NCBI GenBank assembly: GCA_022448955.1
Contig: JAKVCU010000063.1
Location: 1-64,000 of the forward strand
Origin: Saprospiraceae bacterium
Lineage (GTDB): Bacteria; Bacteroidota; Bacteroidia; Chitinophagales; Saprospiraceae
DNA length: 64,000 nt
Direction of reading: 5' to 3'
Made by a program: the position numbers and the translations under genes. Of the stretch, positions 55,973-63,897 are shown piece after piece. Positions within the stretch are counted from its first letter, which is position 1; each line of letters opens with the position of its first letter. The notes below the pieces were generated by a model, which was given only the letters and a program-made list of their open reading frames with translations, did no database searches and was not told the DNA's origin.

Positions 55973-56716
55973 CTAGTTTTGGAGTAGTTTTTTGACATCT
56001 TCATAAATGAGTGCCACCCATTCGGCATACATTATACCAGAAGGATGTAAACCGTCACTTGCGAGTAATTCAGGTCGATCCAAACCTTCTCTTGAGATAT
56101 CTGTAATATTAAAAAATGGAATATCTTCTGCCTCACAAACAGATTTAGCGAAAGCGTTATATTCATCGAGTTTGTCGCTAATTATCTGAGGGTTAGCCGC
56201 GCCTTGACCATAAAGCGTATAAGCATAATCGGGTATAGAGAGCACAAAAACTTTAGACCGATCACCTTTAGCATGGCTAATCGCACGGTTTAATAAGTTC
56301 GGAAATTCCTCTTCATAGAGTGAAAAAGGTCTAGATTGGAACTGATTATTGACACCGATTAACAAAGAGACCAAATCAAAATCATCACCCGGTGCATTAT
56401 CATTTAATTCTTGTATAAGTCTTGTCGTAGTCCAGCCTGTAGTTGCAATGATTTCTAAATCTTTCACAAAAAACTCTGCTGTATTAAGGCTATCTGCTAA
56501 TTGTCTAGGATAACGTTCAACAGGAGCAACAGACTGACCAATGGTATAGGAGTCGCCAAGTGCTAGATACCTTATAGTATCTTTTACGAGAATAGGCTCG
56601 TCGATGGGGTTATCTTCCCTATTGCCATTTTCTTCGGTACAAGAAGGCAACATCCAACAAGAGGCAACGAGCATCATCAGGATGAAGCGAGTGAATAAGT
56701 TTGAAAAATTTCCCAT
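55973..56716 (-). CDS. SGNH/GDSL-hydrolase lipoprotein
   Basis: 247 aa. The lipoprotein signal most likely ends MLPSC (Cys26), although ASCW (Cys20) is possible. SGNH blocks: I, YLALGDSYTIG (Ser56); II, a Gly in IIATTGWTTTRL; III, LLIGVNNQF (Asn); V, LASDGLHPSG (Asp, His). It should be an esterase acting in the envelope. The ATG at 56716 overlaps the LigT-like gene by 40 nt. A later ATG at 56677 overlaps that gene's stop as TGATG but would leave a signal with no positive charge, so the first start is preferred. Confidence 0.88.
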   Translation of the reverse strand: MGNFSNLFTRFILMMLVASCWMLPSCTEENGNREDNPIDEPILVKDTIRYLALGDSYTIGQSVAPVERYPRQLADSLNTAEFFVKDLEIIATTGWTTTRLIQELNDNAPGDDFDLVSLLIGVNNQFQSRPFSLYEEEFPNLLNRAISHAKGDRSKVFVLSIPDYAYTLYGQGAANPQIISDKLDEYNAFAKSVCEAEDIPFFNITDISREGLDRPELLASDGLHPSGIMYAEWVALIYEDVKKLLQN

Positions 56717-57222
56717 GTGCTGCCATTATGCTTTAAAAGACTAATGCTATCAACAATAAAAGTTCGAAAATAGCTAAGTTGTTTAAAGTAATTCCAAGCA
56801 ACTGGAAAAATGTCTTCTTTTAGGTCTTTAAATGCGACTGTAATATGAGGGTGGAAACCAAATATATTTTTGTAAGTCAAATTATTCTGCTCCTCTAAAC
56901 TTATCTTAAGATCAGATTGCAATTGTATTAATTGGGGATGCTGTTCCGGTTGAATAAAGATTACTCTAGGTGGGAAAGCTTCGAAGTCTTTTAATTGTAG
57001 TTCAAATATGTGTCTTTGTTTAGCGAAAGCTTTCAAAGTGTTTGCTACAGCATATATTTGTCCTTCTGGCCATCGAAAAGGGGGAATAAGTGTAATGTGC
57101 GGAGGAGAGCGGAGTGCTCTAATAGTATTAAAATGCACTGCAGCATATTGTTTAAATGCCGTAATTTCGGCACTAATTTTGGAATTTGGTAGAATTGCTA
57201 GGTAGTATAACGAAGTTTTCAT
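56677..57222 (-). CDS. LigT-like 2'-5' RNA ligase / cyclic phosphodiesterase family protein
   Basis: 181 aa from ATG 57222 (MKTSLYYLAILPNSK); an ATG three codons earlier (57231) is also open. The 2H phosphoesterase fold shows both HxT motifs: PHITLIPPFRWPEG and FGFHPHITVAFKDL. The family hydrolyses or forms 2'-5' RNA or 2',3'-cyclic phosphodiesters; the true substrate is unknown. It is the first gene of a pair with the SGNH lipoprotein. It is divergent from, and its start region abuts, the SpoU methyltransferase gene (4-13 bp apart), so both promoters must lie inside coding DNA. Confidence 0.85.
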   Translation of the reverse strand: MKTSLYYLAILPNSKISAEITAFKQYAAVHFNTIRALRSPPHITLIPPFRWPEGQIYAVANTLKAFAKQRHIFELQLKDFEAFPPRVIFIQPEQHPQLIQLQSDLKISLEEQNNLTYKNIFGFHPHITVAFKDLKEDIFPVAWNYFKQLSYFRTFIVDSISLLKHNGSTWEIFQTYSLASS

Positions 57223-57234
57223 TTCTTGCATTTA

Positions 57235-57774
57235 ATGAAAGATACACCGCTAAAATATCACGAAAAGAACAAAGACTACAAAGCCTTAAAAGAAATGGTT
57301 GCTCAAAACCCCTTCCCTATTTCTTTTTTATTAGATAGAGTCGAGAATGCCCGGAATATGGGTGCTATGTTTCGTCTAGCCGATGCAGCTCGACTCGAAT
57401 GCATTTACTGCTATCAGATGGAAGCCATCGCAGGTGGTAAAAAACTAAAAAGAGTAGCTCGAGGCACCAATGAGCATATCCAGAAGGTAGATTTCACGAA
57501 AGTGGAAGAAGTAAAAAAGCTAAAAGAGACACATACCATTTATGCATTAGAGATCACCCATAACAGTATTCCTCATACCATGCTAAAACCAAAATTCCCA
57601 TGTGTTTTATTGATTGGGAATGAGAAACATGGGGTATCGGAAGAATTGCTAGGCTTAGCAGATCAGAGTGTGCATATTCCCATGCATGGCATTAACTTAT
57701 CCATGAATGTGGCAATGGCTACCGGAATTGCAATTTATAAAATTTTAGAGCATTTACCCATTGATGATGATTAG
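57235..57774 (+). CDS. SpoU/TrmH-type RNA 2'-O-methyltransferase
   Basis: 179 aa from the ATG at 57235; a TTG at 57226 is open but unlikely. The SPOUT trefoil-knot domain shows all three motifs: LLDRVENARNMGAMFRLADA (Asn/Arg catalytic), FPCVLLIGNEKHGVSEELLG, and HIPMHGINLSMNVAMATGIAIYK. It uses AdoMet to methylate the 2'-OH of a tRNA or rRNA nucleotide; the short form without an extra RNA-binding domain is nearest TrmH/TrmL-like proteins. Its start region is shared with the divergent LigT-like gene. Confidence 0.9.
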   Translation: MKDTPLKYHEKNKDYKALKEMVAQNPFPISFLLDRVENARNMGAMFRLADAARLECIYCYQMEAIAGGKKLKRVARGTNEHIQKVDFTKVEEVKKLKETHTIYALEITHNSIPHTMLKPKFPCVLLIGNEKHGVSEELLGLADQSVHIPMHGINLSMNVAMATGIAIYKILEHLPIDDD

Positions 57775-57840
57775 CGCATATTTCCTAGCCTAAATACTTA
57801 CTTGCCGAATAATTATTACAATAAAAGCAGTACACCACCA

Positions 57841-58416
57841 ATGAAAGAGTTAATAGAATATATAGAAGGTAAACTTCCAATATCTAATGAAATTTTGAGT
57901 GAATTAAAAGCCAGAGTCGTTGAAAAAAACTTAGTAAAAGGAGAAATAATTCTATCTGAAAATTCCGCAAAAAAAATACAAATTTTTGTTGCAAGTGGGT
58001 GTCTTCGCTCATTTTATAAAACAGAGAATGGAAAAGATCATACCTTACAATTTGCCATAAAAAATTGGTGGATTAGTGATTATATCACCTTATTTAAAGA
58101 GGAGAATACACTACTTTCCATTGAAAGTCTTTCTCATTCCAAAGTTATGATTATAAGAAAAGACCACCTTGAACAATTGTATGTTAAATATCCAGAATTT
58201 GAAGTTATTCAACGCAAAAATTTAGAAAATAGAGTGACAGCACTCCAGAAAAGAATCCTTGGATTACTTACCCTCACCGCAAAAGAGAAGTATCAACAAT
58301 TTGTAGAAGATTATGCTATATTCGAAAAGGTAATCCCCAATTATCAAATCGCTTCCTTTTTGGGAATCACACCAGAAAGCTTAAGCAGAGTCCGAAAAGA
58401 AATCGCCAATTCTTAA
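57841..58416 (+). CDS. Crp/Fnr family transcriptional regulator
   Basis: 191 aa from ATG 57841 (MKELIEYIEGK); a TTG at 57802 extends the frame without support. The N-terminal cyclic-nucleotide-binding beta-roll (VKGEIILSENSAKKIQIFVASGCLRSFY ... split) lacks the full cAMP phosphate cassette, and no Fe-S cysteine cluster is present, so the signal is not cAMP or O2 by the known modes. A dimer helix and a C-terminal helix-turn-helix (NYQIASFLGITPESLSRVRK) follow. It probably regulates the adjacent nitroreductase/DJ-1 operon, a common arrangement in Bacteroidota. Confidence 0.88.
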   Translation: MKELIEYIEGKLPISNEILSELKARVVEKNLVKGEIILSENSAKKIQIFVASGCLRSFYKTENGKDHTLQFAIKNWWISDYITLFKEENTLLSIESLSHSKVMIIRKDHLEQLYVKYPEFEVIQRKNLENRVTALQKRILGLLTLTAKEKYQQFVEDYAIFEKVIPNYQIASFLGITPESLSRVRKEIANS

Positions 58417-58481
58417 TTTCTTATCATAGATCAATTTTTATTACTAATTAAGTTTGGAACTTTGCACCTAAACAAAGTACA

Positions 58482-59111
58482 ATGGATTATTTAGATATAC
58501 TTAACCAGCGATACGCTACGAAAGCTATGAATGGCCAAGTAGTGGATCAACAGAAAATTGATAACATCTTAGAAGCTATCAGATTGACCCCCACATCAAG
58601 TGGTCTGCAGCCATTTGAAGTATTTGTCATTACAGATAAAGATGTAAAATCCAGCATTAGAGAAGTTGCTTGGAATCAATCACAAATAACAGACTGTTCT
58701 CATCTATTCGTTTTTGCTGCATGGAATAATTACTCGGCAGAAAGGATCAACCACATGTTTGATCTGACAAATGAAATAAGAGGTTTTATCAACGAAGGTT
58801 GGGAAAATTATCGACAACAATTATTGTCAACCTACCCTCAAAGAGATCCTAAAATAAATTTCGAACATGCCGCACGCCAAACTTACATTGCTTTAATGTC
58901 CGCCATTACACAAGCAACCCTTGAAGGATTGGATAGTACGCCGATGGAAGGCTTTGATTCTGCTGCTTTAGACAAAATATTAAATCTCGAAGAAAAAAAT
59001 CTGAGAAGTACCTTACTTCTACCTGTAGGTTACAGAGATACCAATAAAGATTGGTTAGTCAATCTTGTCAAAGTCAGAAAGCCAATTGAAGAATTAGTTA
59101 ATCACATTTAG
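58482..59111 (+). CDS. NfsB-like NAD(P)H nitroreductase
   Basis: 209 aa, FMN-binding nitroreductase fold: LNQRYATKAMNGQ (phosphate-binding RYATK), EAIRLTPTSSGLQPFEVFVI, VFAAWN and TLLLPVGYRDTNKDW. It reduces quinones or nitro compounds with NAD(P)H, probably as a dimer. It lies 65 bp after the Crp-type regulator and 3 nt before the DJ-1 gene. TAAGTTTG at 58449-58456 fits a -7 element for this pair. Confidence 0.9.
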   Translation: MDYLDILNQRYATKAMNGQVVDQQKIDNILEAIRLTPTSSGLQPFEVFVITDKDVKSSIREVAWNQSQITDCSHLFVFAAWNNYSAERINHMFDLTNEIRGFINEGWENYRQQLLSTYPQRDPKINFEHAARQTYIALMSAITQATLEGLDSTPMEGFDSAALDKILNLEEKNLRSTLLLPVGYRDTNKDWLVNLVKVRKPIEELVNHI

Positions 59112-59114
59112 AGA

Positions 59115-60038
59115 ATGAATAATACCATATTGAAGAAAATATTATTAGGTTTATTTGCATTTTTGGCAGTCATTTTTGTAGTATTCTACTTGGTGTCAAA
59201 GCCAACAGCTACCAAGGATGGGGCATATATACCTTCTCCATTTGCTTTAAAATTAGCAACTTCTTCTACAACAGATTATGATCATACCAAATATGAGAAT
59301 CCACACAAAGGAAATAAAAAAGTATTAATGGTATGCACAGAAGAACGATACATGACCATGGCCAATGGTAAAAAGTTTTCCACTGGAAATCATCCAGTAG
59401 AAATGCTTTTACCAACTTTGCACTTAAAAAATGCAGGTTTTGATATCGACATCATAACGCCAAGTGGAAAATCAGCTAAGATTGAAATGTGGGCTATGCC
59501 CGAAGAAGACAAAGCTGTAAAAGCAATTTACGAAGAATACAAAGATGAACTAGAAAACCCTGGTAGTTTGAAAACATTTGTTCAAACTTCAATGCATGAT
59601 AGTACAGATTACGTAGCTGTTTTTATCCCTGGCGGGCATGGTGCCATGCTAGGACTTCCAGAGAATAAAGATTTAAGCAAACTCATTCAATGGTCTCATG
59701 ATCAAGACATGCATATGCTTGCCATTTGTCATGGCCCGGCTGCACTGCTTGCAGCAAACCTAGAAGAAGAAGCAGCTTATCTTTACGAAGGTTACAAAAT
59801 TGCCGCTTTCCCTGATGCTGTAGATGCGCAAGGCCCCTCTATCGGTTATACACCTGGTGCAATGCCATGGATATACGGAGAACGACTAAATCATCTAGGT
59901 GTCACTATTGTAAATGAAAACGCGGATGCTACTGTTCATAAGGATAGAAAACTAATTACAGGAGCTAGTCCGAGTGCAGCAAATGAATTTGGAAAATTAG
60001 CAGCATCGGAACTTCTAAAAGTAGTAGCAAACAAATAG
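59115..60038 (+). CDS. DJ-1/PfpI (Hsp31-like) family protein with N-terminal membrane segment
   Basis: 307 aa. A hydrophobic segment at 8-26 anchors or exports the protein, unusual for this family. The DJ-1 domain carries the nucleophile Cys205 in LAICHGPAALLAA, the elbow VFIPGGHGAM with partner residues and the late MPWIYGERL. Length and the insertion near 120-150 fit Hsp31/HchA-like glyoxalase III or chaperone proteins. Its position after the nitroreductase and Crp-type regulator suggests defence against reactive carbonyl or quinone compounds. It is followed at once by a strong terminator. Confidence 0.87.
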   Translation: MNNTILKKILLGLFAFLAVIFVVFYLVSKPTATKDGAYIPSPFALKLATSSTTDYDHTKYENPHKGNKKVLMVCTEERYMTMANGKKFSTGNHPVEMLLPTLHLKNAGFDIDIITPSGKSAKIEMWAMPEEDKAVKAIYEEYKDELENPGSLKTFVQTSMHDSTDYVAVFIPGGHGAMLGLPENKDLSKLIQWSHDQDMHMLAICHGPAALLAANLEEEAAYLYEGYKIAAFPDAVDAQGPSIGYTPGAMPWIYGERLNHLGVTIVNENADATVHKDRKLITGASPSAANEFGKLAASELLKVVANK

Positions 60039-60049
60039 GAATTATATAT

Positions 60050-60076
60050 CGGATTTTCGACTTTGTCGAAAATCCG
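60050..60076 (+). terminator. terminator of the nitroreductase/DJ-1 operon
   Basis: CGGATTTTCGAC / GTCGAAAATCCG, perfect 12-bp stem with a 3-nt loop, then AAC and a run of eight T, starting 11 bp after the stop. Confidence 0.97.
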
Positions 60077-60184
60077 AACTTTTTTTTGCAGCAGACATTC
60101 GCCATATTCAAAGCCATTAGCTTTCAATAATTTATTTCCTTTCTGCGATTTTGTTTAGGTGATGCTGGCCTCTTCCTTTCAAAC

Positions 60185-60403
60185 ATGCCCTTTAAAATAG
60201 AAATTGTGCTAAATCATAAGCCTATTCTTATAGTATTGATATCATCTATTTTTTTATTGACATCTGTTTTGGCACAAAATAAAAAGGACTCGCTCCAGTT
60301 TAATTGGAAGGTGGATCTTTCAGGTAGGAGAATTTCGGGAACATTCAAACAGCTAGTAGCTGGCGGCGGATTGGAATTAAAACTAAGATATGGAAAATCA
60401 TAA
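60185..60403 (+). pseudogene. truncated exported protein, probably N-terminal remnant of a DUF481-like outer-membrane protein
   Basis: 72 aa: a signal peptide (about 12-33, TSVLAQ) followed by only about 40 residues (DSLQFNWKVDLSGRRISGTF, then GGGLELKLRYGK) that look like the first beta-strands of an outer-membrane barrel, with the spacing seen at the start of DUF481 proteins. The frame then stops, 11 bp before the end of the convergent DUF3667 gene, so the rest is gone. It may still be expressed as a short peptide. Family suggestion is weak; that it is truncated is more secure. Confidence 0.45.
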
Positions 60404-60413
60404 ACCTTTACTT

Positions 60414-61148
60414 TTATGGACTAATCCAGTCTATCGTCGTTCCTAGGACTAGAATGATTAAGGTAAAAGAGATTAAGCCCAGAAAATAGCACAATAAGCC
60501 TTTTATGCTATTCACTAACTTATTTCCTTTGAAAAAAAGACCAATTCCCCACGAAATATATAAAACTCCAATTAGGAATCCTTTGTCAGCAATTTTTAAA
60601 TTTGATAAACTATCAATCATCCCAAAAAATGAGAATATCAACATACCCACTCCCATAACAAAACATAGTAAAATCAAAATCTCAAAAAGATTATAATTAT
60701 GTTTTCTAAAGAATAACCTAATCCACAGTGCTATAAATATGGCAAGCAGCAAGTTCGCGTAGCCATAATTATTCGTCACCCAATCAAAAATTGAAGTACT
60801 TGTAATATCATCACCAAATGAATAATTTACGTACCCATCTTTAAAGTTAAATAGTCGCTGGAGGATGGTGTAGGTCAAAGAGCAGATTATTATAAAAACA
60901 ATCGGTTTGACCAGCGTTTTTCTATCTTTATGAATAAAGATTTGAACGCTTTGACCAGGTCTGATCAAAAGTTCTTTTATGGTAAAGAGTATTCCTTTAT
61001 CAAAATTTAATATGCTTCCAATTTGAGATATTATATACTTACTATTTATCCGCTTTAATGTTCTTGCACGACCACAGTTTGAACAAAAATTTCCACTTAT
61101 TTCAGTTTTACAGTATTCACAAAGTTCTATTTGTTTTTGAGAAGTCAT
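60414..61148 (-). CDS. DUF3667 membrane protein with N-terminal zinc ribbon
   Basis: 244 aa from ATG 61148 (MTSQKQIELCEYCKTE). Four cysteines, CEYC and CSNCGRA, form a predicted zinc ribbon. The DUF3667 helix follows (ILNFDKGILFTIKELLIRPG, IHKDRKTLVKP), then four or five transmembrane helices. Function unknown; the family is widespread in Bacteroidota inner membranes. An extension to 61166 is open but starts just before and offers nothing. It is convergent with the truncated barrel gene. Confidence 0.85.
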   Translation of the reverse strand: MTSQKQIELCEYCKTEISGNFCSNCGRARTLKRINSKYIISQIGSILNFDKGILFTIKELLIRPGQSVQIFIHKDRKTLVKPIVFIIICSLTYTILQRLFNFKDGYVNYSFGDDITSTSIFDWVTNNYGYANLLLAIFIALWIRLFFRKHNYNLFEILILLCFVMGVGMLIFSFFGMIDSLSNLKIADKGFLIGVLYISWGIGLFFKGNKLVNSIKGLLCYFLGLISFTLIILVLGTTIDWISP

Positions 61149-61367
61149 GCTTGTACAATTTTTCAAATTCAGGAAATGATGAAATAAACAACTTCATTAA
61201 GTTAGCTTGAATCAAAACGATTTCATTACCGAATTTTTGAATCCAAATCTTAATTTGCTTAATCAAATTGTACTAGCAGCAACTTGACCTTTTCAGCAAG
61301 GCCCCTCTAGGTTATTGCACCACAACTATGGCAATCGGTATTGATCAAGTAATTGAAAAAAGAGCCA

Positions 61368-62705
61368 TTAGACTCTGGCAAAAGTCAATCTTTTCCCTTT
61401 TTGACTTTCGTCAAACTGGCCATGATGGTAAGCTAAGTGCCCACTCACAATTGTTGATTCAACCTGACCTTTGAAAGTGTGTCCTTCAAATGGCGACCAA
61501 TTGCACTTATAGTGAATATTTCCTTTGTTGACTTCCCATTGTTTATCAGGATCTAAAACAACGACATCCGCCCAATAGCCTTCTCTTAGATAACCTCTCT
61601 CTTCTACTTGTAGGCAGATAGCGGGTGCATGGCACATTTTTTCCACAATACGTTCCATGCTAATCATTCCTTTTTGGTAAAATTCTAGCATAACGTTTAA
61701 ACTATGCTGCACCAAAGGAACGCCTGAAGGCGCATTGAAGTAAGTTGCTTGTTTTTCATCCCATGTATGTGGTGCATGATCTGTTGCGATAATATCTAGA
61801 CGGTTGTCTAATAGTGCAGGGAATAAAGCTTCTTGATGAGAAGCGTCTTTAACGGCTGGATTACACTTGATTTGTGTACCTAGGCTTGCATACTGGCTTG
61901 CATTAAAATATAGATGATGGACACAGACTTCAGAAGTGATCCGCTTTTGTTCTAGTGGGATATCATTCCTGAATAAATCAAGTTCTTCTGCTGTGGAAAT
62001 ATGTAAAATATGTAGACGGGTATTATATTCTTTAGCTAATTGAATGGCTAAAGAACTTGATTTATAGCAGCCCTCAACATTTCTAATGATAGGATGCATT
62101 TCAATGGGCACATGCTCGCCATATTGTTCTTTTGCCTTTGCAGCATTGGCCCGTATGGTGGCCTCATCTTCGCAATGAGTCGCAATAAGCATAGGTACTT
62201 TAGAGAATAAATTTTTTAAAGTGGTTTCATCATCCACTAGCATATTTCCAGTACTAGAACCCATAAATATTTTTAGACCACAGACATTTTTCTCATCTGT
62301 TTTGAGTACTTCTTCAATATTTTCATTAGAAGCCCCCATAAAGAAAGAAAAATTACCTAAAGAACTTTTTGCAGCAATTTGGTATTTATCTTCTAATAAT
62401 TCTTGAGTAAGCGCAGCAGGTTTGGTATTGGGCATTTCCATAAAGGAGGTTGTACCACCTGCAACCGCAGCTTTAGGTTCTGTATAGAGGTTTGCTTTAT
62501 GCGTGAGGCCTGGTTCACGGAAATGCACTTGGTCGTCAATGATACCTGGCATGACAACTTTTCCTTCTGCATTAATTTCAATATCTACAGAAGCATCGAT
62601 CTGGACATCGATTCTTTCTATTCTTCCATTTTTAATTAAAAGGTCGGCTACTCGTGAAGTGCCTTCGTTAATTAGGGTCCCTCCTTTGATTAGTATACTC
62701 TTCAT
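61368..62705 (-). CDS. pyrC: dihydroorotase (class I, hydantoinase-like)
   Basis: 445 aa from ATG 62705 (MKSILIKGGTLIN). Metal site: GIIDDQVHFREPGLTHK (HxH variant with Asp-Gln-Val-His), GLKIFMGSS (the carboxylated Lys), HCEDEA, LHILHIST and ATDHAPH with the catalytic Asp. It closes carbamoyl-aspartate to dihydroorotate in pyrimidine synthesis. The length and EMPNTKP motif fit the longer dihydroorotase class of Bacteroidota rather than the short E. coli PyrC; a related amidohydrolase (allantoinase) is less likely. No other pyr genes adjoin. An inverted repeat lies about 210 bp upstream. Confidence 0.9.
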   Translation of the reverse strand: MKSILIKGGTLINEGTSRVADLLIKNGRIERIDVQIDASVDIEINAEGKVVMPGIIDDQVHFREPGLTHKANLYTEPKAAVAGGTTSFMEMPNTKPAALTQELLEDKYQIAAKSSLGNFSFFMGASNENIEEVLKTDEKNVCGLKIFMGSSTGNMLVDDETTLKNLFSKVPMLIATHCEDEATIRANAAKAKEQYGEHVPIEMHPIIRNVEGCYKSSSLAIQLAKEYNTRLHILHISTAEELDLFRNDIPLEQKRITSEVCVHHLYFNASQYASLGTQIKCNPAVKDASHQEALFPALLDNRLDIIATDHAPHTWDEKQATYFNAPSGVPLVQHSLNVMLEFYQKGMISMERIVEKMCHAPAICLQVEERGYLREGYWADVVVLDPDKQWEVNKGNIHYKCNWSPFEGHTFKGQVESTIVSGHLAYHHGQFDESQKGKRLTFARV

Positions 62706-63179
62706 TATGCTACATGATTTCATTGTAAATCTTGTTGCCCATAAGTGGCACCTAAATGTACAATGAAATTAGCATCTGTCCTTTCAATTGCTTTATTTTC
62801 TTCAATGCTTATTCGATTAATTACAGTAATTAAAATTGAAGTTATTTATAAATATGCCTTACCATTTATGAAAAATTCATTGAACACCAAATGCTTATGG
62901 TTTTCCATCCTATGGCGTTCATCTGCAAGACGAGCGAAGTAAAGATTGCAGATGAACGTTATGGCTAAATGCAGTTGCCCCTCATAGGGACAATTGACAT
63001 TTTAGCTTTTGTTGTAGCCAATACTTTTTTTGCTTATAAAGCATAGAAACCTGCGCTGGGAGCATTATTTTTTATCTCAAATAAAATTGAACTCCAGCTA
63101 TACAATTAACTCTACATCTATTTTTTAATCTAAAAAATAAAGAGTTTTACGTTTTTAAATTAAAGTTTAAGCTTTCATC
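62706..63179. other. 474-bp gap between the DsrE-like gene and pyrC
   Basis: AT-rich; both neighbours run on the minus strand. It holds the inverted repeat at 62912-62962 and, just to the right, a weaker TTGcCCCTcatAGGGaCAA hairpin (62968-62988 region). No gene or clear promoter is visible, although the pyrC promoter must lie here. Confidence 0.5.
62912..62962. repeat. long inverted repeat upstream of pyrC
   Basis: CGTTCATCTGCAA (62916-62928) and TTGCAGATGAACG (62946-62958) are perfect 13-bp arms around a 17-nt loop. On the plus-strand RNA two G-U and two A-U pairs extend the stem to 17 bp. It is too GC-balanced and loop-rich to be an ordinary terminator. It may be a leader hairpin or a small mobile-element end. 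Confidence 0.5.
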
Positions 63180-63557
63180 TTAAAGAGTAATTACCAAATT
63201 TGGCATATTGCCACCCAATGCACTATACAATTGTGGAAAACAACCTACTTGTCCCACTTCAATCATATTTTTAGGTTGTACACTTCCAGTACCACATTGG
63301 TCAAAATCTCCCTCAGCTAAATCACGTCTTAAAGCACATTGGTCACAAGCCATAACCAACATCCCATGTTCTTTGGCTATCTTATTAAGTCGTTCTCCGG
63401 TTTCATTTCCTTTTCTTAGGACATGTATATTTTCGTCAAAAAAGAACATACCTACTACTTCCACGCCATGAGTATTTTTCTCTAATTGAGGTAAAATCAT
63501 GGTTGCCAACTGGAAGGTAGAAGCCATGTTAGTTTTAAAAATGTAAGCTACTTTCAT
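63180..63557 (-). CDS. DsrE-family sulfur-related protein
   Basis: 125 aa, single DsrE/DsrF-like alpha/beta domain: KVAYIFKTNMASTFQLATMI, GVEVVGMFFFDENIHVLRKGNETGERLNKI (split) and LVITL at the end. Cysteines lie in ACDQCALRR, DQCGTGS and VGCFPQL. The CDQC pair and the third cysteine sit where sulfur-carrying DsrE-like proteins hold persulfide, though the match to any one subfamily is uncertain. Probably cytosolic and multimeric. It is transcribed alone from the operator-bearing promoter at 63620-63661. Confidence 0.8.
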   Translation of the reverse strand: MKVAYIFKTNMASTFQLATMILPQLEKNTHGVEVVGMFFFDENIHVLRKGNETGERLNKIAKEHGMLVMACDQCALRRDLAEGDFDQCGTGSVQPKNMIEVGQVGCFPQLYSALGGNMPNLVITL

Positions 63558-63619
63558 AATGAAATTAATTTAGATTTTTAGTGAATATTATTAGTTCGTT
63601 TTAAAATGCAACGCTGAAG

Positions 63620-63656
63620 CAAATATAAGTAGAATTCTTTAAATGCAACATTGTTG
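63620..63656 (-). promoter_or_regulatory. promoter of the DsrE-like gene
   Basis: On the minus strand GTTG, an 18-nt spacer and TATATTTG (63627-63620) form a near-consensus Bacteroidota promoter. Transcription should start near 63613, about 55 nt before the ATG at 63557. The GTTG lies inside the palindrome described next. Confidence 0.6.
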
Positions 63657-63661
63657 CATTT
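63641..63661. promoter_or_regulatory. TTGCAAC-type operator palindrome over the -33 box
   Basis: AAATGCAAC-att-GTTGCATTT, perfect 9-bp arms. A second copy of the half-site, AAATGCAAC, occurs at 63604-63612, right at the predicted transcription start. A dimeric repressor bound at both would block the promoter. The regulator is not identified; no regulator gene adjoins in the window. Confidence 0.65.
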
Positions 63662-63770
63662 GATATCAAAAGGGAATGTAAAGGTTAACTAAATGTGTTT
63701 AAGTTTTTCCTTTAGTCAGGATTCTTAAAGGTATTACTAATCAGTCATGGTGCAGATTTTTCATATTATT

Positions 63771-63897
63771 GACTTAAGAAACGGACGACAGGAAAGTTGA
63801 ACATGATTTTTGAACGCACGTAAAACCCTGTCAGTTTATGGCTTAATTTTATTATACTATATCCTGGCAGGTAGGCAGGTTCTAGCCTAACCACTTA
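63771..63897 (+). repeat. dispersed intergenic repeat, copy D (left end missing)
   Basis: It matches copies A-C from AAACGGACGAcaGGAAAGTTG through CATGATTTTTGAACgcACGTAAA and CCTGTCAGttTATGGCT to CTAGCCTAACCACTTA. The first 50 bp or so of the element are absent or unrecognisable. Its right end is closer to copy C (AGCCTAAC) than to A and B (GGGCAAAC). Confidence 0.75.

Noticed and set aside
62503-62942. Plus-strand open frames near the pyrC start
   Set aside because: Antisense to pyrC or in AT-rich leader DNA; no supporting motif.
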